Below are positions 50,993 to 59,378 of a stretch of DNA of 64,000 bases, piece by piece. This stretch comes from Helicobacter bilis (lineage in GTDB: Bacteria; Campylobacterota; Campylobacteria; Campylobacterales; Helicobacteraceae). Numbering within the stretch: the first letter of the stretch is position 1; each line of letters begins with the position of its first letter. The stretch is from assembly GCF_001999985.1 (NCBI RefSeq), contig NZ_CP019645.1, forward strand, positions 806,001 through 870,000, written 5' to 3'. The notes under the pieces were generated by a model. That model saw nothing but the letters and a program-made list of their open reading frames with translations. It ran no database searches and was not told the DNA's origin. The position numbers and the translations under genes were made by a program.

Positions 50993-51070
50993 TTCTTTTT
51001 ACCCCGTATTCAAACTCCTAGTTAAGACTTTAAATTGAAACTTTATATTAAAATTCTCGGATTCTAACTT

Positions 51071-51841
51071 ATGGCAATTTATAATAATATAATTCAGGGC
51101 GTAGATAAAAGCTTTAGTGTCTATAACGCCACTTATAAGCAAAGCTATCATTCAAAAAGTCTTGGGGCTTATAGTGAAACGCTATTAAAGCATATTTATC
51201 CTGCTTTATTCTTTCAGCAACATGGTAGTTTTTGTGATGAAAACACAAGAAAATCCTTTTTAACACAAGTGGATTCCATACAAAAATACTATAAAATCAA
51301 CACAGATTTAACTCCACTGCAACACATTCTAAAAACCCTTACAGAATCTATACAAACACAGAATCTCACTCGCCCATTACGCATACTAGATATTTGCTTT
51401 GGACTTGGTTATAATGCCATGCTTAGTTTAAAATACTTTCAAACATGCGAGATTTACTCACCAGAAAAAGACTATTTCTTACAAGAACTTTATAATTTTC
51501 CATATCATAATATCGCACAAAGCAAAACAATCTTACATACACTTCACACGCATTCACTCTATCAAAATAACACACAAACACTTTATTATTTGCATGGCGA
51601 TGCCCTTAAGATTCTATCAAGCTTTAGTGCTGGCTTTTTTGATATTGTATTTCAAGACGCTTTTAGTCAAGCCCATAATAAAGAGCTATGGGATGCAAAA
51701 TATTTTCAAACACTCTATAACATTACAAAAACCCCATGTATTATCACAACTTATGCAAAGGCAAAAGTCGTGCTTGAAGCAGCACAAAAAGCAGGATTTC
51801 AAACACTAAAATATGTATGGGGTAGCGTGTTTTATAAATAG
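51071..51841 (+). CDS. MnmD-type tRNA methyltransferase
   Basis: A 256-residue SAM-dependent enzyme of the DUF752/MnmD kind, which methylates the aminomethyl group of wobble uridine in tRNA. SAM motif LRILDICFGLGYNAML near residue 103; the active-site segment DIVFQDAFSQAHNKELWDAK with its D-A-F-S motif near 195; then ITTYAKAKVVLEAAQKAGF. The FAD-oxidase half of E. coli MnmC is absent, as in free-standing MnmD. No clear ribosome site precedes the ATG. Confidence 0.8.
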   Translation: MAIYNNIIQGVDKSFSVYNATYKQSYHSKSLGAYSETLLKHIYPALFFQQHGSFCDENTRKSFLTQVDSIQKYYKINTDLTPLQHILKTLTESIQTQNLTRPLRILDICFGLGYNAMLSLKYFQTCEIYSPEKDYFLQELYNFPYHNIAQSKTILHTLHTHSLYQNNTQTLYYLHGDALKILSSFSAGFFDIVFQDAFSQAHNKELWDAKYFQTLYNITKTPCIITTYAKAKVVLEAAQKAGFQTLKYVWGSVFYK

Positions 51842-51857
51842 ATTCTAAAGGATATGT

Positions 51858-52457
51858 ATGAAAAGTTTGATATTATTTTTATGTGTAATGTTAAGCAGTC
51901 TAAACGCACAAGAATTAATGAGACAAGAGTTAAGCACAAAACAAGCACAAGAGATAATTAAAGAGTTTGAGCCATTTTTTAAGGAAGCTATGGCACAGAA
52001 ATTAGAATCTTTTAAGTTAAAAAAAGATTCTATAACAGGGCTTTCATATATTGATTTTTGTGAATATCCACCAGATAGAAGCCTTGTCTTTGGGGCATTG
52101 GAGAATGGACGATTTAAGGGGGAAAAGATTAATGACCTGCCATTTACATGCGATGAGAGTAGTGGGGTTAGAAAATATTTTATCCACAATAAAGATATAG
52201 AGCAAAGCCTTATTGCCTTAAAAAAGTTAAAATTTTTAGACTTTATTGCTAAAAATTTGCCACTAAAAAATGAGATTATACAAAGCGATAAAGGCAATAT
52301 AACAACACTTTGGCAAAAAGATAACACAAAAAATAAAGACTTTAAGCGACTATGGATTCTATATAGAAATGAAACATTAGGACAATCATGCACGATTATT
52401 TTTACACAAAAAGGTGCATATACAGAAGTAATACTGCAATATCTAAATTATCAATAA
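51858..52457 (+). CDS. Exported protein of unknown function
   Basis: A 199-residue protein with signal peptide SLILFLCVMLSSLNAQ. The mature part has two Cys that could form a disulfide (DFCEYPPDRS, PFTCDESSG) and a C-terminal beta region ending QKGAYTEVILQYLNYQ. No family recognised. AAAGGATATGT precedes the ATG; it starts 16 bp after the methyltransferase gene and is probably co-transcribed with it. Confidence 0.6.
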   Translation: MKSLILFLCVMLSSLNAQELMRQELSTKQAQEIIKEFEPFFKEAMAQKLESFKLKKDSITGLSYIDFCEYPPDRSLVFGALENGRFKGEKINDLPFTCDESSGVRKYFIHNKDIEQSLIALKKLKFLDFIAKNLPLKNEIIQSDKGNITTLWQKDNTKNKDFKRLWILYRNETLGQSCTIIFTQKGAYTEVILQYLNYQ

Positions 52458-52779
52458 TTTAAGATTTTGGCTAAATGATACGCATGGTGTGATTTTGCTA
52501 TTGCTTGGGATTTTGGAAACTTGGAAACATAGTATTTTTGCATGTATAAGCAAGAGACCACCCATGCAAGATGAAGTCAAAACACCCCCGCTAGATTCTA
52601 AAACATTATTATTTTTTATGTGTATATGTTGCTTAGATTATTCTTTGAGAATCTAAATTCAGCATAAGTGTAAGGATAAAGTCTTTGGCAGAATATAACT
52701 CTATCGTAGTGGGGACATAGCATAAATATACTTGTTTTTAGAAAGATTTTAATCTATAATTCTAGCATGGAGTATAGAT
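52458..52779. other. Intergenic region, nothing recognised
   Basis: About 320 bp of AT-rich DNA with scattered stops in all frames. TCTATAATTCTAGCATGG shortly before ribD includes a TATAAT box (about 52753-52758). Confidence 0.35.
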
Positions 52780-53985
52780 ATGAAGTATGATTCGGATTCT
52801 TTTTTTATGCGTATTGCACTAGATTATGCGTGGAGTTTTCAGACATTGACACTGCCAAATCCTTGTGTTGGGTCGCTTGTGCTTTGTGATAATACAATAA
52901 TTGCACTACAAGCACACAAAAAGGCTGGATCGCCGCATGCTGAAGTGCTTGCATGCAAAGAAGCATTTTTGTATAAAATTACACATGATGAAGTAGCTAA
53001 AAGAGCAGTTTTAGAATCTTGTAAAAAGCAGGGATTAAATAAAGATAATACTTTATCGTATCTTATAAATACATTACAAAATATGCAAAATTCTAAACAT
53101 ATACATGAATTTATCACAGCTTATCATAGTGGTATATTTCATAATTGCGAATTTTTTGTAACACTGGAGCCATGCAATCATTATGGCAAAACACCACCTT
53201 GTGCAGAACTCTTAAAGACAATAGCGCCAAAACGAATTATTATCGCTCATGAAGATAGCACACCAAAAGCAAGTGGCGGGGCTAACACATTGGCACATAT
53301 TCCCATTACACATGGAATCTTAAGAGATGAAGCACATAAACTTCTTTTTCCTTTTTTGCAATGGCAAAAAAAGCGAAATTTTACTCTATTTAAGATCGCA
53401 CATAGACTGCATGGCGATTATAAAAATGGCATTATTAGCAATGAAGATTCTAGAATCTTTACGCATAATATGCGTTGCATCGCTGATTATATTATCATAT
53501 CTGGGGCTACTTTGAGAGAGGATAATCCGCTGCTTGATACGCGTTTTTCGCTGCCATTTTATCAACAAGATTCTATAAATCCAAAGATTTTAATCTTAAG
53601 TAAAACTATGCAAGAAAAGGATCTCAAAAACTATAATATAGCCCATAGAAATGTATCTATTATTCGATCTGCTAGGGAGATTCCAAGTAGTGGGTTTAAG
53701 ATTATTGAGGGGGGATTTGCATTTCTTAATTCATTGTTGCAAGATATAGAGACAGAGAATGCCATGCCAATTGATTGCATTATGGGTTATATTGCCCCCG
53801 CCTTTAATCTAGATGAAGATATAGTGCATAAAGCTATGATAGAGTCTAATAGAAATGAAAACAAGATTCAATACACACTAGCACATACAACTACACTGAC
53901 AGATTTTTGGTTGCAAAAGGCAAATAAAACAATAAGGGGTAATGAAACTATAGCAAACATATTGTATTACCTATTCGCTACATAG
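52780..53985 (+). CDS. ribD: Riboflavin biosynthesis deaminase/reductase
   Basis: A 401-residue bifunctional enzyme for the second and third steps of riboflavin synthesis. Deaminase zinc site: His53-Ala-Glu55 (SPHAEVLA) and the two Cys of EPCNHYGKTPPC near 131 and 140. The reductase domain follows from about 195 (HRLHGDYKNGIISNEDSRIF, ADYIIISGATLREDNPLLDT), less conserved. The deaminase domain has a longer insert than usual (about residues 62-115). Confidence 0.85.
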   Translation: MKYDSDSFFMRIALDYAWSFQTLTLPNPCVGSLVLCDNTIIALQAHKKAGSPHAEVLACKEAFLYKITHDEVAKRAVLESCKKQGLNKDNTLSYLINTLQNMQNSKHIHEFITAYHSGIFHNCEFFVTLEPCNHYGKTPPCAELLKTIAPKRIIIAHEDSTPKASGGANTLAHIPITHGILRDEAHKLLFPFLQWQKKRNFTLFKIAHRLHGDYKNGIISNEDSRIFTHNMRCIADYIIISGATLREDNPLLDTRFSLPFYQQDSINPKILILSKTMQEKDLKNYNIAHRNVSIIRSAREIPSSGFKIIEGGFAFLNSLLQDIETENAMPIDCIMGYIAPAFNLDEDIVHKAMIESNRNENKIQYTLAHTTTLTDFWLQKANKTIRGNETIANILYYLFAT

Positions 53986-54021
53986 ATAATACAAAGATTA
54001 TATGCAAGACCTTTGCAATAG

Positions 54022-55287
54022 CTACATGCCAAGCATACTAATGACTTTATCTAAAAATCCATATTTTGCTGCGATGCTAAAGAGTGTAGCAAATAAATAC
54101 ACAAGAATAATGGTGATCTTTGCTCCCCAATTAGTCAGTATAGGCGGACATACCCATTTTGCTTCATGGTCGCCATTTTTACGCGCATTCTGTAAAATAA
54201 GAATAGGGAAAAAGCTAAGGATTAAAGCTCCCACGACACCGGGCCAATAGAGTGCTTGATCTATAGAATCAATGAGTTGCAATAGTACGATAGCTAAAGG
54301 TGGAACAGCTACAAATAGCAAGATAACAAAGCGTAAAGTGAGATTATTGTCTGCATCTTTATTAATCTGGTCAGCAATGTTTGTAATAAACATGCCACCA
54401 AGCCCCCAATATGAAGTAAGAATGGCAAATAATCCAAAAAGATTAGCAATTAAAAAGGTCCATTCACCAATCGCACGACCCCAAGAGGTTGTAACAACAG
54501 GTGAGATATTTTCTAGCCCCTCTAATACAATAGCAGAAAGTGGAACAAGAGAAAGAAGAGCAAAAGTGATAAAATTGCCAAGCACAATAGCTTTTGGAAG
54601 CATTTCTGGTTGATGAGAAAAACCTCTTGCCATTTCTGGCACTATATATTGTGAAGAATATACAAATACCACCGTGTTAAAGATAGGTAAAATAGCGACT
54701 AAATCCCAGTGCATTTCAAGTGCATTTGAAAAATTGAGATTTTCTTTGAAAAAAGTTGCTATAACAAGTGCTACAAGGATACCAAACATTATACCAATAA
54801 TTTGCTTTTCCCCTCTTCCTATTGCTTTTAATCCAAGCCATAGCACACCTGAAGCTGGGATAAAAAATAAAATGCTACCCCATTTCTCTGGGATATCAAA
54901 TATTTCTTTTATGATTTTACCTGCTGCGGCTTCATAGGCGATTAATGCCCCAATAGCAGTAACTGCCACAGAGATAAACATAAGATATTTTGCTACCGGT
55001 CCTATATAGCGGACAGAAAGTCCTGTAAGTTGTAAATGTGCTTTTGTCCGCAATGTAGCTTCAGCTATATAAAGCATAGTAATAGTTGAGAGAATACCGC
55101 CAACAATAAGCCAAAATAAAAGTGGAAAAAATCCCGCACCCTTTGCGGTATTGGCTATACTCAAGATTCCAATACCTATATTTGTCCCAACAAGCATTGC
55201 CACACCTTCAAGGAAAGTGAGCTTTTTTGTCTTTGGGTGCCCCTTGAGTTCGGCGATAAATTCCTGTTTAGCGTCTTTTAATTTCAA
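54022..55287 (-). CDS. Amino-acid permease of the aromatic/HAAAP type
   Basis: A 421-residue inner-membrane transporter with about 11 helices. The first helix motif VGTNIGIGILSIANTAKGAG is typical of the Trp/Tyr and Ser/Thr permease group. The likely start is a TTG at 55287 behind AGAGGAG; an ATG-initiated frame reaches 55404 but has no ribosome site. It lies downstream of gabD in the same direction, so it may import GABA or a related amino acid, which is inference; an attenuator-like hairpin separates them. Confidence 0.75.
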   Translation of the reverse strand: MKLKDAKQEFIAELKGHPKTKKLTFLEGVAMLVGTNIGIGILSIANTAKGAGFFPLLFWLIVGGILSTITMLYIAEATLRTKAHLQLTGLSVRYIGPVAKYLMFISVAVTAIGALIAYEAAAGKIIKEIFDIPEKWGSILFFIPASGVLWLGLKAIGRGEKQIIGIMFGILVALVIATFFKENLNFSNALEMHWDLVAILPIFNTVVFVYSSQYIVPEMARGFSHQPEMLPKAIVLGNFITFALLSLVPLSAIVLEGLENISPVVTTSWGRAIGEWTFLIANLFGLFAILTSYWGLGGMFITNIADQINKDADNNLTLRFVILLFVAVPPLAIVLLQLIDSIDQALYWPGVVGALILSFFPILILQNARKNGDHEAKWVCPPILTNWGAKITIILVYLFATLFSIAAKYGFLDKVISMLGM

Positions 55288-55411
55288 TATATGCTCCTCT
55301 AATTTTCTTAAATTTTGACTACAAACGAGCGTAGCGGTAAGTTTGTGTTTTGCACTAGGATTTAATGCAATGATAATAGCGGTTGCTAGATACATATCAA
55401 ACATTAATTCT

Positions 55412-55444
55412 AACTAATGTAAGAACATACTGCCTACATTAGTT
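55412..55444. terminator. 10-bp perfect inverted repeat between gabD and permease
   Basis: AACTAATGTA pairs with TACATTAGTT around a 13-base loop. There is no U-run, so it could be a processing or stability hairpin or an operator instead of a terminator. Confidence 0.4.
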
Positions 55445-55503
55445 ACTCTGGATAAGAACTTACAATAGATTGTACTCTATGCAAGTATATAAAAGAATAG
55501 CGT

Positions 55504-56949
55504 CTAATTACCCAAATTTACACACATATATTTAATTTCAAGGTAATCGTCTATACCATATTTTGAGCCTTCTCTACCCAAACCACTTTGTTTTACGCCG
55601 CCAAATGGTGCTACTTCAGTTGAGATAATACCCGTATTAATACCAACGATACCATATTCTAACGCTTCGCCGACACGCCATTGCCTTGCGGCATTATTTG
55701 TGTAAAGATATGCTGCTAAACCAAATTCAGTATTATTCGCCATAGATACGACTTCTTCTTCTGTGTCAAATTTAAAGAGTGGAGCTAATGGACCAAAAGT
55801 CTCTTCTCTTGCTACTGCCATCTCTTTTGTAACACCGGTTAGAATCGTAGGCTCAAAAAAGCTTAATCCTTTAGAATGCGGCTTACCACCACTTAGCACT
55901 TTCGCACCTTTGCTTGTCGCATCAGCAATATGTTCTTCTACTTTTGCAACGGCTTTTGTGTCAATAAGCGGACCTTGCGTTGTGCCAGATTCTAAACCAT
56001 TGCCAACTTGTAGTTTTTCCACTTCTTGTTTTAGGGCTTGTGCTACCTTATCATAGATTCCACTTTGCACATAGATTCTATTCGCACAAACGCAAGTTTG
56101 TCCGCTATTGCGGAATTTTGATGCAAGCATACCTTTAACAGCTTCATCAACATTTGCATCATCAAATACTATAAATGGTGCATTGCCGCCTAATTCTAAT
56201 GAAAGCTTTTTAATGGTATTTGCACTTTGAGCCATAAGTGTTCTGCCCACTTCTGTTGAACCTGTGAAAGTGATTTTTCTCACAATATCAGATTCACAAA
56301 GCACTTTGCTAATCATGCTTGCCTTACCTGTTACAACTTGTAATAAATCTTTTGGAATCCCAGCTTTATACGCAAGCACTAAAAGCGCATACGCACTTAA
56401 AGGCGTTTGCGTAGCAGGTTTTACAATCATGGAGCAGCCACTAGCTAAAGCTGGTGCTACCTTTCTTGTAATCATAGCGGAAGGGAAATTCCACGGAGTG
56501 ATAGCCCCACAAACACCAATAGGCTGCTTTAATACAAGTAACTTTTGATTTTGCTGTGCAGATTGTAAAATATCGCCATCAATGCGTCTGCACTCTTCAG
56601 CAAACCAGCGGATAAAGTTAGCCGCATACACGATTTCACCACTTGCTTCAGCTAAAGGCTTACCCATCTCTTGTGTGAGAATCTCTGCCAATGCTTGTTT
56701 ATGCTCTAGCATTAAGTCATACCATTTTAAAAGGATATTTGCTCTCTCCACTGCTAAAAGGGCTGCCCATTTTTTCTGTGCGACTTGCGATTTTGTGACA
56801 ATATCTTTTAATTCCTGCTCTTTTATATCATACACAAATGCTAGGTCTTCGCCTGTTGCGGGGTTATTAACCGCTATGAATCCATCTTTTTTGCTTTGTG
56901 AAACAAACTCATGTCCCAAAAGCGCCAAATGTTGTGCGTTTAAACTCAT
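55504..56949 (-). CDS. gabD: Succinate-semialdehyde dehydrogenase
   Basis: A 481-residue aldehyde dehydrogenase, second enzyme of GABA breakdown. Motifs: VCGAITPWNFPSAMITRKVA, FTGSTEVGRTLM (cofactor), KKLSLELGGNAPFIVFDDAN (general-base Glu), RNSGQTCVCANRIYVQ (catalytic Cys near 286), PFGGVKQSGLGREGSKYGID. The start ATGA overlaps the stop of gabT, so translation is coupled. Length and motifs match GabD closely. Confidence 0.9.
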   Translation of the reverse strand: MSLNAQHLALLGHEFVSQSKKDGFIAVNNPATGEDLAFVYDIKEQELKDIVTKSQVAQKKWAALLAVERANILLKWYDLMLEHKQALAEILTQEMGKPLAEASGEIVYAANFIRWFAEECRRIDGDILQSAQQNQKLLVLKQPIGVCGAITPWNFPSAMITRKVAPALASGCSMIVKPATQTPLSAYALLVLAYKAGIPKDLLQVVTGKASMISKVLCESDIVRKITFTGSTEVGRTLMAQSANTIKKLSLELGGNAPFIVFDDANVDEAVKGMLASKFRNSGQTCVCANRIYVQSGIYDKVAQALKQEVEKLQVGNGLESGTTQGPLIDTKAVAKVEEHIADATSKGAKVLSGGKPHSKGLSFFEPTILTGVTKEMAVAREETFGPLAPLFKFDTEEEVVSMANNTEFGLAAYLYTNNAARQWRVGEALEYGIVGINTGIISTEVAPFGGVKQSGLGREGSKYGIDDYLEIKYMCVNLGN

Positions 56950-58211
56950 TTTACCGCCTCCGCAATAACTTCTTTAAGAATGTTTAATGCCTTGTCAAAC
57001 TGCTCTTGCGGAATAGTAAGCGGATAAAGGAAGCGAATAACATTTCCATAGCTACCACAAGTAAGCAGTAATAAGCCCTTAGGCATAGCAAGTGTTTGCA
57101 CTTTTTTAGCAATATCACTGCTTGGCTCATTGTTTTTGAAAAATTCAACTGCTACCATAGAGCCTATTTGACGCACTTCAGCGATTTCTTTATGTCCTAA
57201 ACCTTGCAAGAAAGTCTTTAGTTGCTCTCCAAGTTTATTTGATCTCTCAAGAAGTTTTTCTTCTTTTATGATATTTAATACTTCAAGTCCAGCCTCAGTT
57301 GCAAGAGGGCTACCAGCATAAGTTCCGCCCATACCACCAGCACTTACAGAATCCATAACTTCAGCTTTACCTACGATACCAGAGATAGGGAATCCACCGC
57401 CAAGACTTTTTGCCATACAAATAATATCGGGTGAAACACTATGATATTCCATCGCAAACATTTTGCCTGTCCTACCAAAGCCTGTTTGCACTTCATCAGC
57501 GATTAATACAATGCCATATTTATCCGCAAACGCACGCAAACCTTCAACAAACTCTTTAGGTGCAGGATTAAACCCACCTTCACCTTGCACTGGCTCAAAA
57601 ATGATAGCTGCAACATCATAAGGCGATATAGAGCTTTTGCAAATATGATCAAGGCTTTTTAGCGCATCTTCTACACTGATATTATGGAGTTTATTTGGAT
57701 AGAGACCATGATAGATTCCAACCATACCGATACCAAGTTCTGCTTTATAAGGCACAACTTTACCTGTCATACCTACTGCTGCTGCAGTCCTACCATGAAA
57801 GCTACCGCCAAAAGCGATAATACCATATCGCTTTGTCTTTGCTTTTGCCACTTTAATGGCATTTTCAGTCGCCTCCCCACCTGTGGTAAAAAAGCAAGTT
57901 TTTTTCTTGCCGCTAATTGGTGCCAACTCATTAATTTTTTCTGCTAACGCGATATAACTTTCATAAGGTGTTACCTGATATGCCGTATGTGTAAAACGAT
58001 CGAGCTGTTTTTTTACAGCTTCAATTATGCGTGGATGTCGATGTCCAACATTAAGCACCGCGATACCAGCAGCAAAGTCGATATACTCTTTACCATTTGT
58101 ATCCCAAAGTGTCGCATTTTCAGCTTTTTCTACAAACCAGTCGCATAATACGCTAATGCCCTTTGGTGTTGCATCCTCTCTGCGTTTCATTAGATCACTC
58201 ATAGAATCCAT
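56946..58211 (-). CDS. gabT: 4-aminobutyrate aminotransferase
   Basis: A 421-residue class III PLP aminotransferase converting GABA and 2-oxoglutarate to succinate semialdehyde and glutamate. Motifs: DFAAGIAVLNVGHRHPRI, FFTTGGEATENAIKVAKAKT, FGGSFHGRTAAAVGMTGKV, IADEVQTGFGRTGKMFAMEY and the PLP lysine in CMAKSLGGGFPISGIVG near 267. First gene of gabT-gabD-permease. A second ATG three codons in has better ribosome-site spacing (AAGG). Confidence 0.9.
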   Translation of the reverse strand: MDSMSDLMKRREDATPKGISVLCDWFVEKAENATLWDTNGKEYIDFAAGIAVLNVGHRHPRIIEAVKKQLDRFTHTAYQVTPYESYIALAEKINELAPISGKKKTCFFTTGGEATENAIKVAKAKTKRYGIIAFGGSFHGRTAAAVGMTGKVVPYKAELGIGMVGIYHGLYPNKLHNISVEDALKSLDHICKSSISPYDVAAIIFEPVQGEGGFNPAPKEFVEGLRAFADKYGIVLIADEVQTGFGRTGKMFAMEYHSVSPDIICMAKSLGGGFPISGIVGKAEVMDSVSAGGMGGTYAGSPLATEAGLEVLNIIKEEKLLERSNKLGEQLKTFLQGLGHKEIAEVRQIGSMVAVEFFKNNEPSSDIAKKVQTLAMPKGLLLLTCGSYGNVIRFLYPLTIPQEQFDKALNILKEVIAEAVK

Positions 58212-58528
58212 CCTTATATCAAAATCATAAATTCATCTTGACTTGCAAAATGTTTGGCTAGAATGTAACACAACAAAAAGGAAAAAATATAAAAAATATA
58301 TAATGTTTTGCGCTTTAATTGCCTTATGATTACTTTTTTACACATTTTTGAGTTTCTTAATAGAATCTGGTTTTGCTAAATAAACTTTGGGAAATATAAT
58401 GAAATTTTTAAAACACAGAAAATAAAAGGCTTATTTGTGATGATAGACATGCGATTGCATAAGTGTTTGATAGGCAGATTTTATAAAAATTATCTTGATT
58501 TTATAAAATTTGATGACAACAAATTATA

Positions 58529-58577
58529 TGTTACTTAAATACATACAAATAAAATATTATTGTATATTTAAGTAACA
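58529..58577. other. 13-bp perfect inverted repeat
   Basis: TGTTACTTAAATA (58529-58541) pairs with TATTTAAGTAACA (58565-58577). It lies in the 720-bp gene-free region upstream of gabT, about 320 bp from its start; it may be an operator or hairpin. Confidence 0.45.
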
Positions 58578-58838
58578 TGATTAAAAGTATCTTAGGGAAA
58601 TTATTATACACTAAAAGATGCAAAAATCTCTGAGTATTCAAATTATATTTACATGATTAAATAAAGTTTTTGATTCTATGCTTAATGTCATTACAAGACT
58701 TACATTGCAAGTCGTGGCAATCTATGTTGTTTTATGTATTGTGTTCTATGTTTTTTATCCAAGATACATTTTAGGGTTTAGATTCTAAATGAAGAAACTT
58801 ATCCATGCAAATACACACGGATAAGTTTATAACATATT

Positions 58839-58852
58839 GGGGGGGGGGGGGG
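58839..58852. repeat. G14 homopolymer, intergenic
   Basis: Fourteen G in a row in an AT-rich gap, 78 bp past the stop of the gene at 58931 and 630 bp upstream of gabT. Tracts of this length are unstable in Helicobacter. No ORF crosses it. Confidence 0.85.
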
Positions 58853-58930
58853 TAATCGCGTTAAATGATAACACCCAAACTTATAAAACAAGTTATAAGT
58901 TAAAAGTCAATAAAAGTCTTAAATAAAAGC

Positions 58931-59347
58931 TTAAGCTCCAACAGACTTCCACTCAAGTGGAAACACAAGACATACATCTTTAGAGATATTATCAGAATCT
59001 CTTAATGCTGGGAAGTCTTCACTCGCTCGACTGAAAGTCTTTGTAACTTCTTGTTGCACTATCTCATCACTCAAGTCGCCTGTTTTTTGTAAAATTTCAA
59101 TACTGCTAAGTTCTACTTCCTTGCCGCTTAGACATACCTTTGCTAACGCTTTTGCACCATAGCCATTTATAACCCATTCTTGTGGATAACGCATCGCATT
59201 TTTCATAATGTAGTGATACAAAGCATAGTTTTGCACACTCTCATTTTCCTTTGCGTGTCGCTCCATGCTATAAGGGAATTTATCCCATTTTTTTTCACCA
59301 ATCTTTTTTGCCGCGTTATCAGCAAGCATTGCTAAAACAATATCCAT
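58931..59347 (-). CDS. Conserved-looking protein downstream of flgE, function unknown
   Basis: A 138-residue soluble protein, not recognised; helical with KWDKFPYSMERHAKENESVQ and VINGYGAKALAKVCLSGKEV. A very strong AAAGGAGGTAACAC site precedes the ATG, and the gap to flgE is 31 bp, so it is probably read from the sigma-54 flgE promoter. A flagellar link is inference. Confidence 0.6.
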   Translation of the reverse strand: MDIVLAMLADNAAKKIGEKKWDKFPYSMERHAKENESVQNYALYHYIMKNAMRYPQEWVINGYGAKALAKVCLSGKEVELSSIEILQKTGDLSDEIVQQEVTKTFSRASEDFPALRDSDNISKDVCLVFPLEWKSVGA

Positions 59348-59378
59348 GTGTTACCTCCTTTCAACTGCTTAAATATCC

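Noticed and set aside
52839..53117. Minus-strand ORF inside ribD
   Set aside because: Antisense of the deaminase domain, whose zinc motifs are clear.
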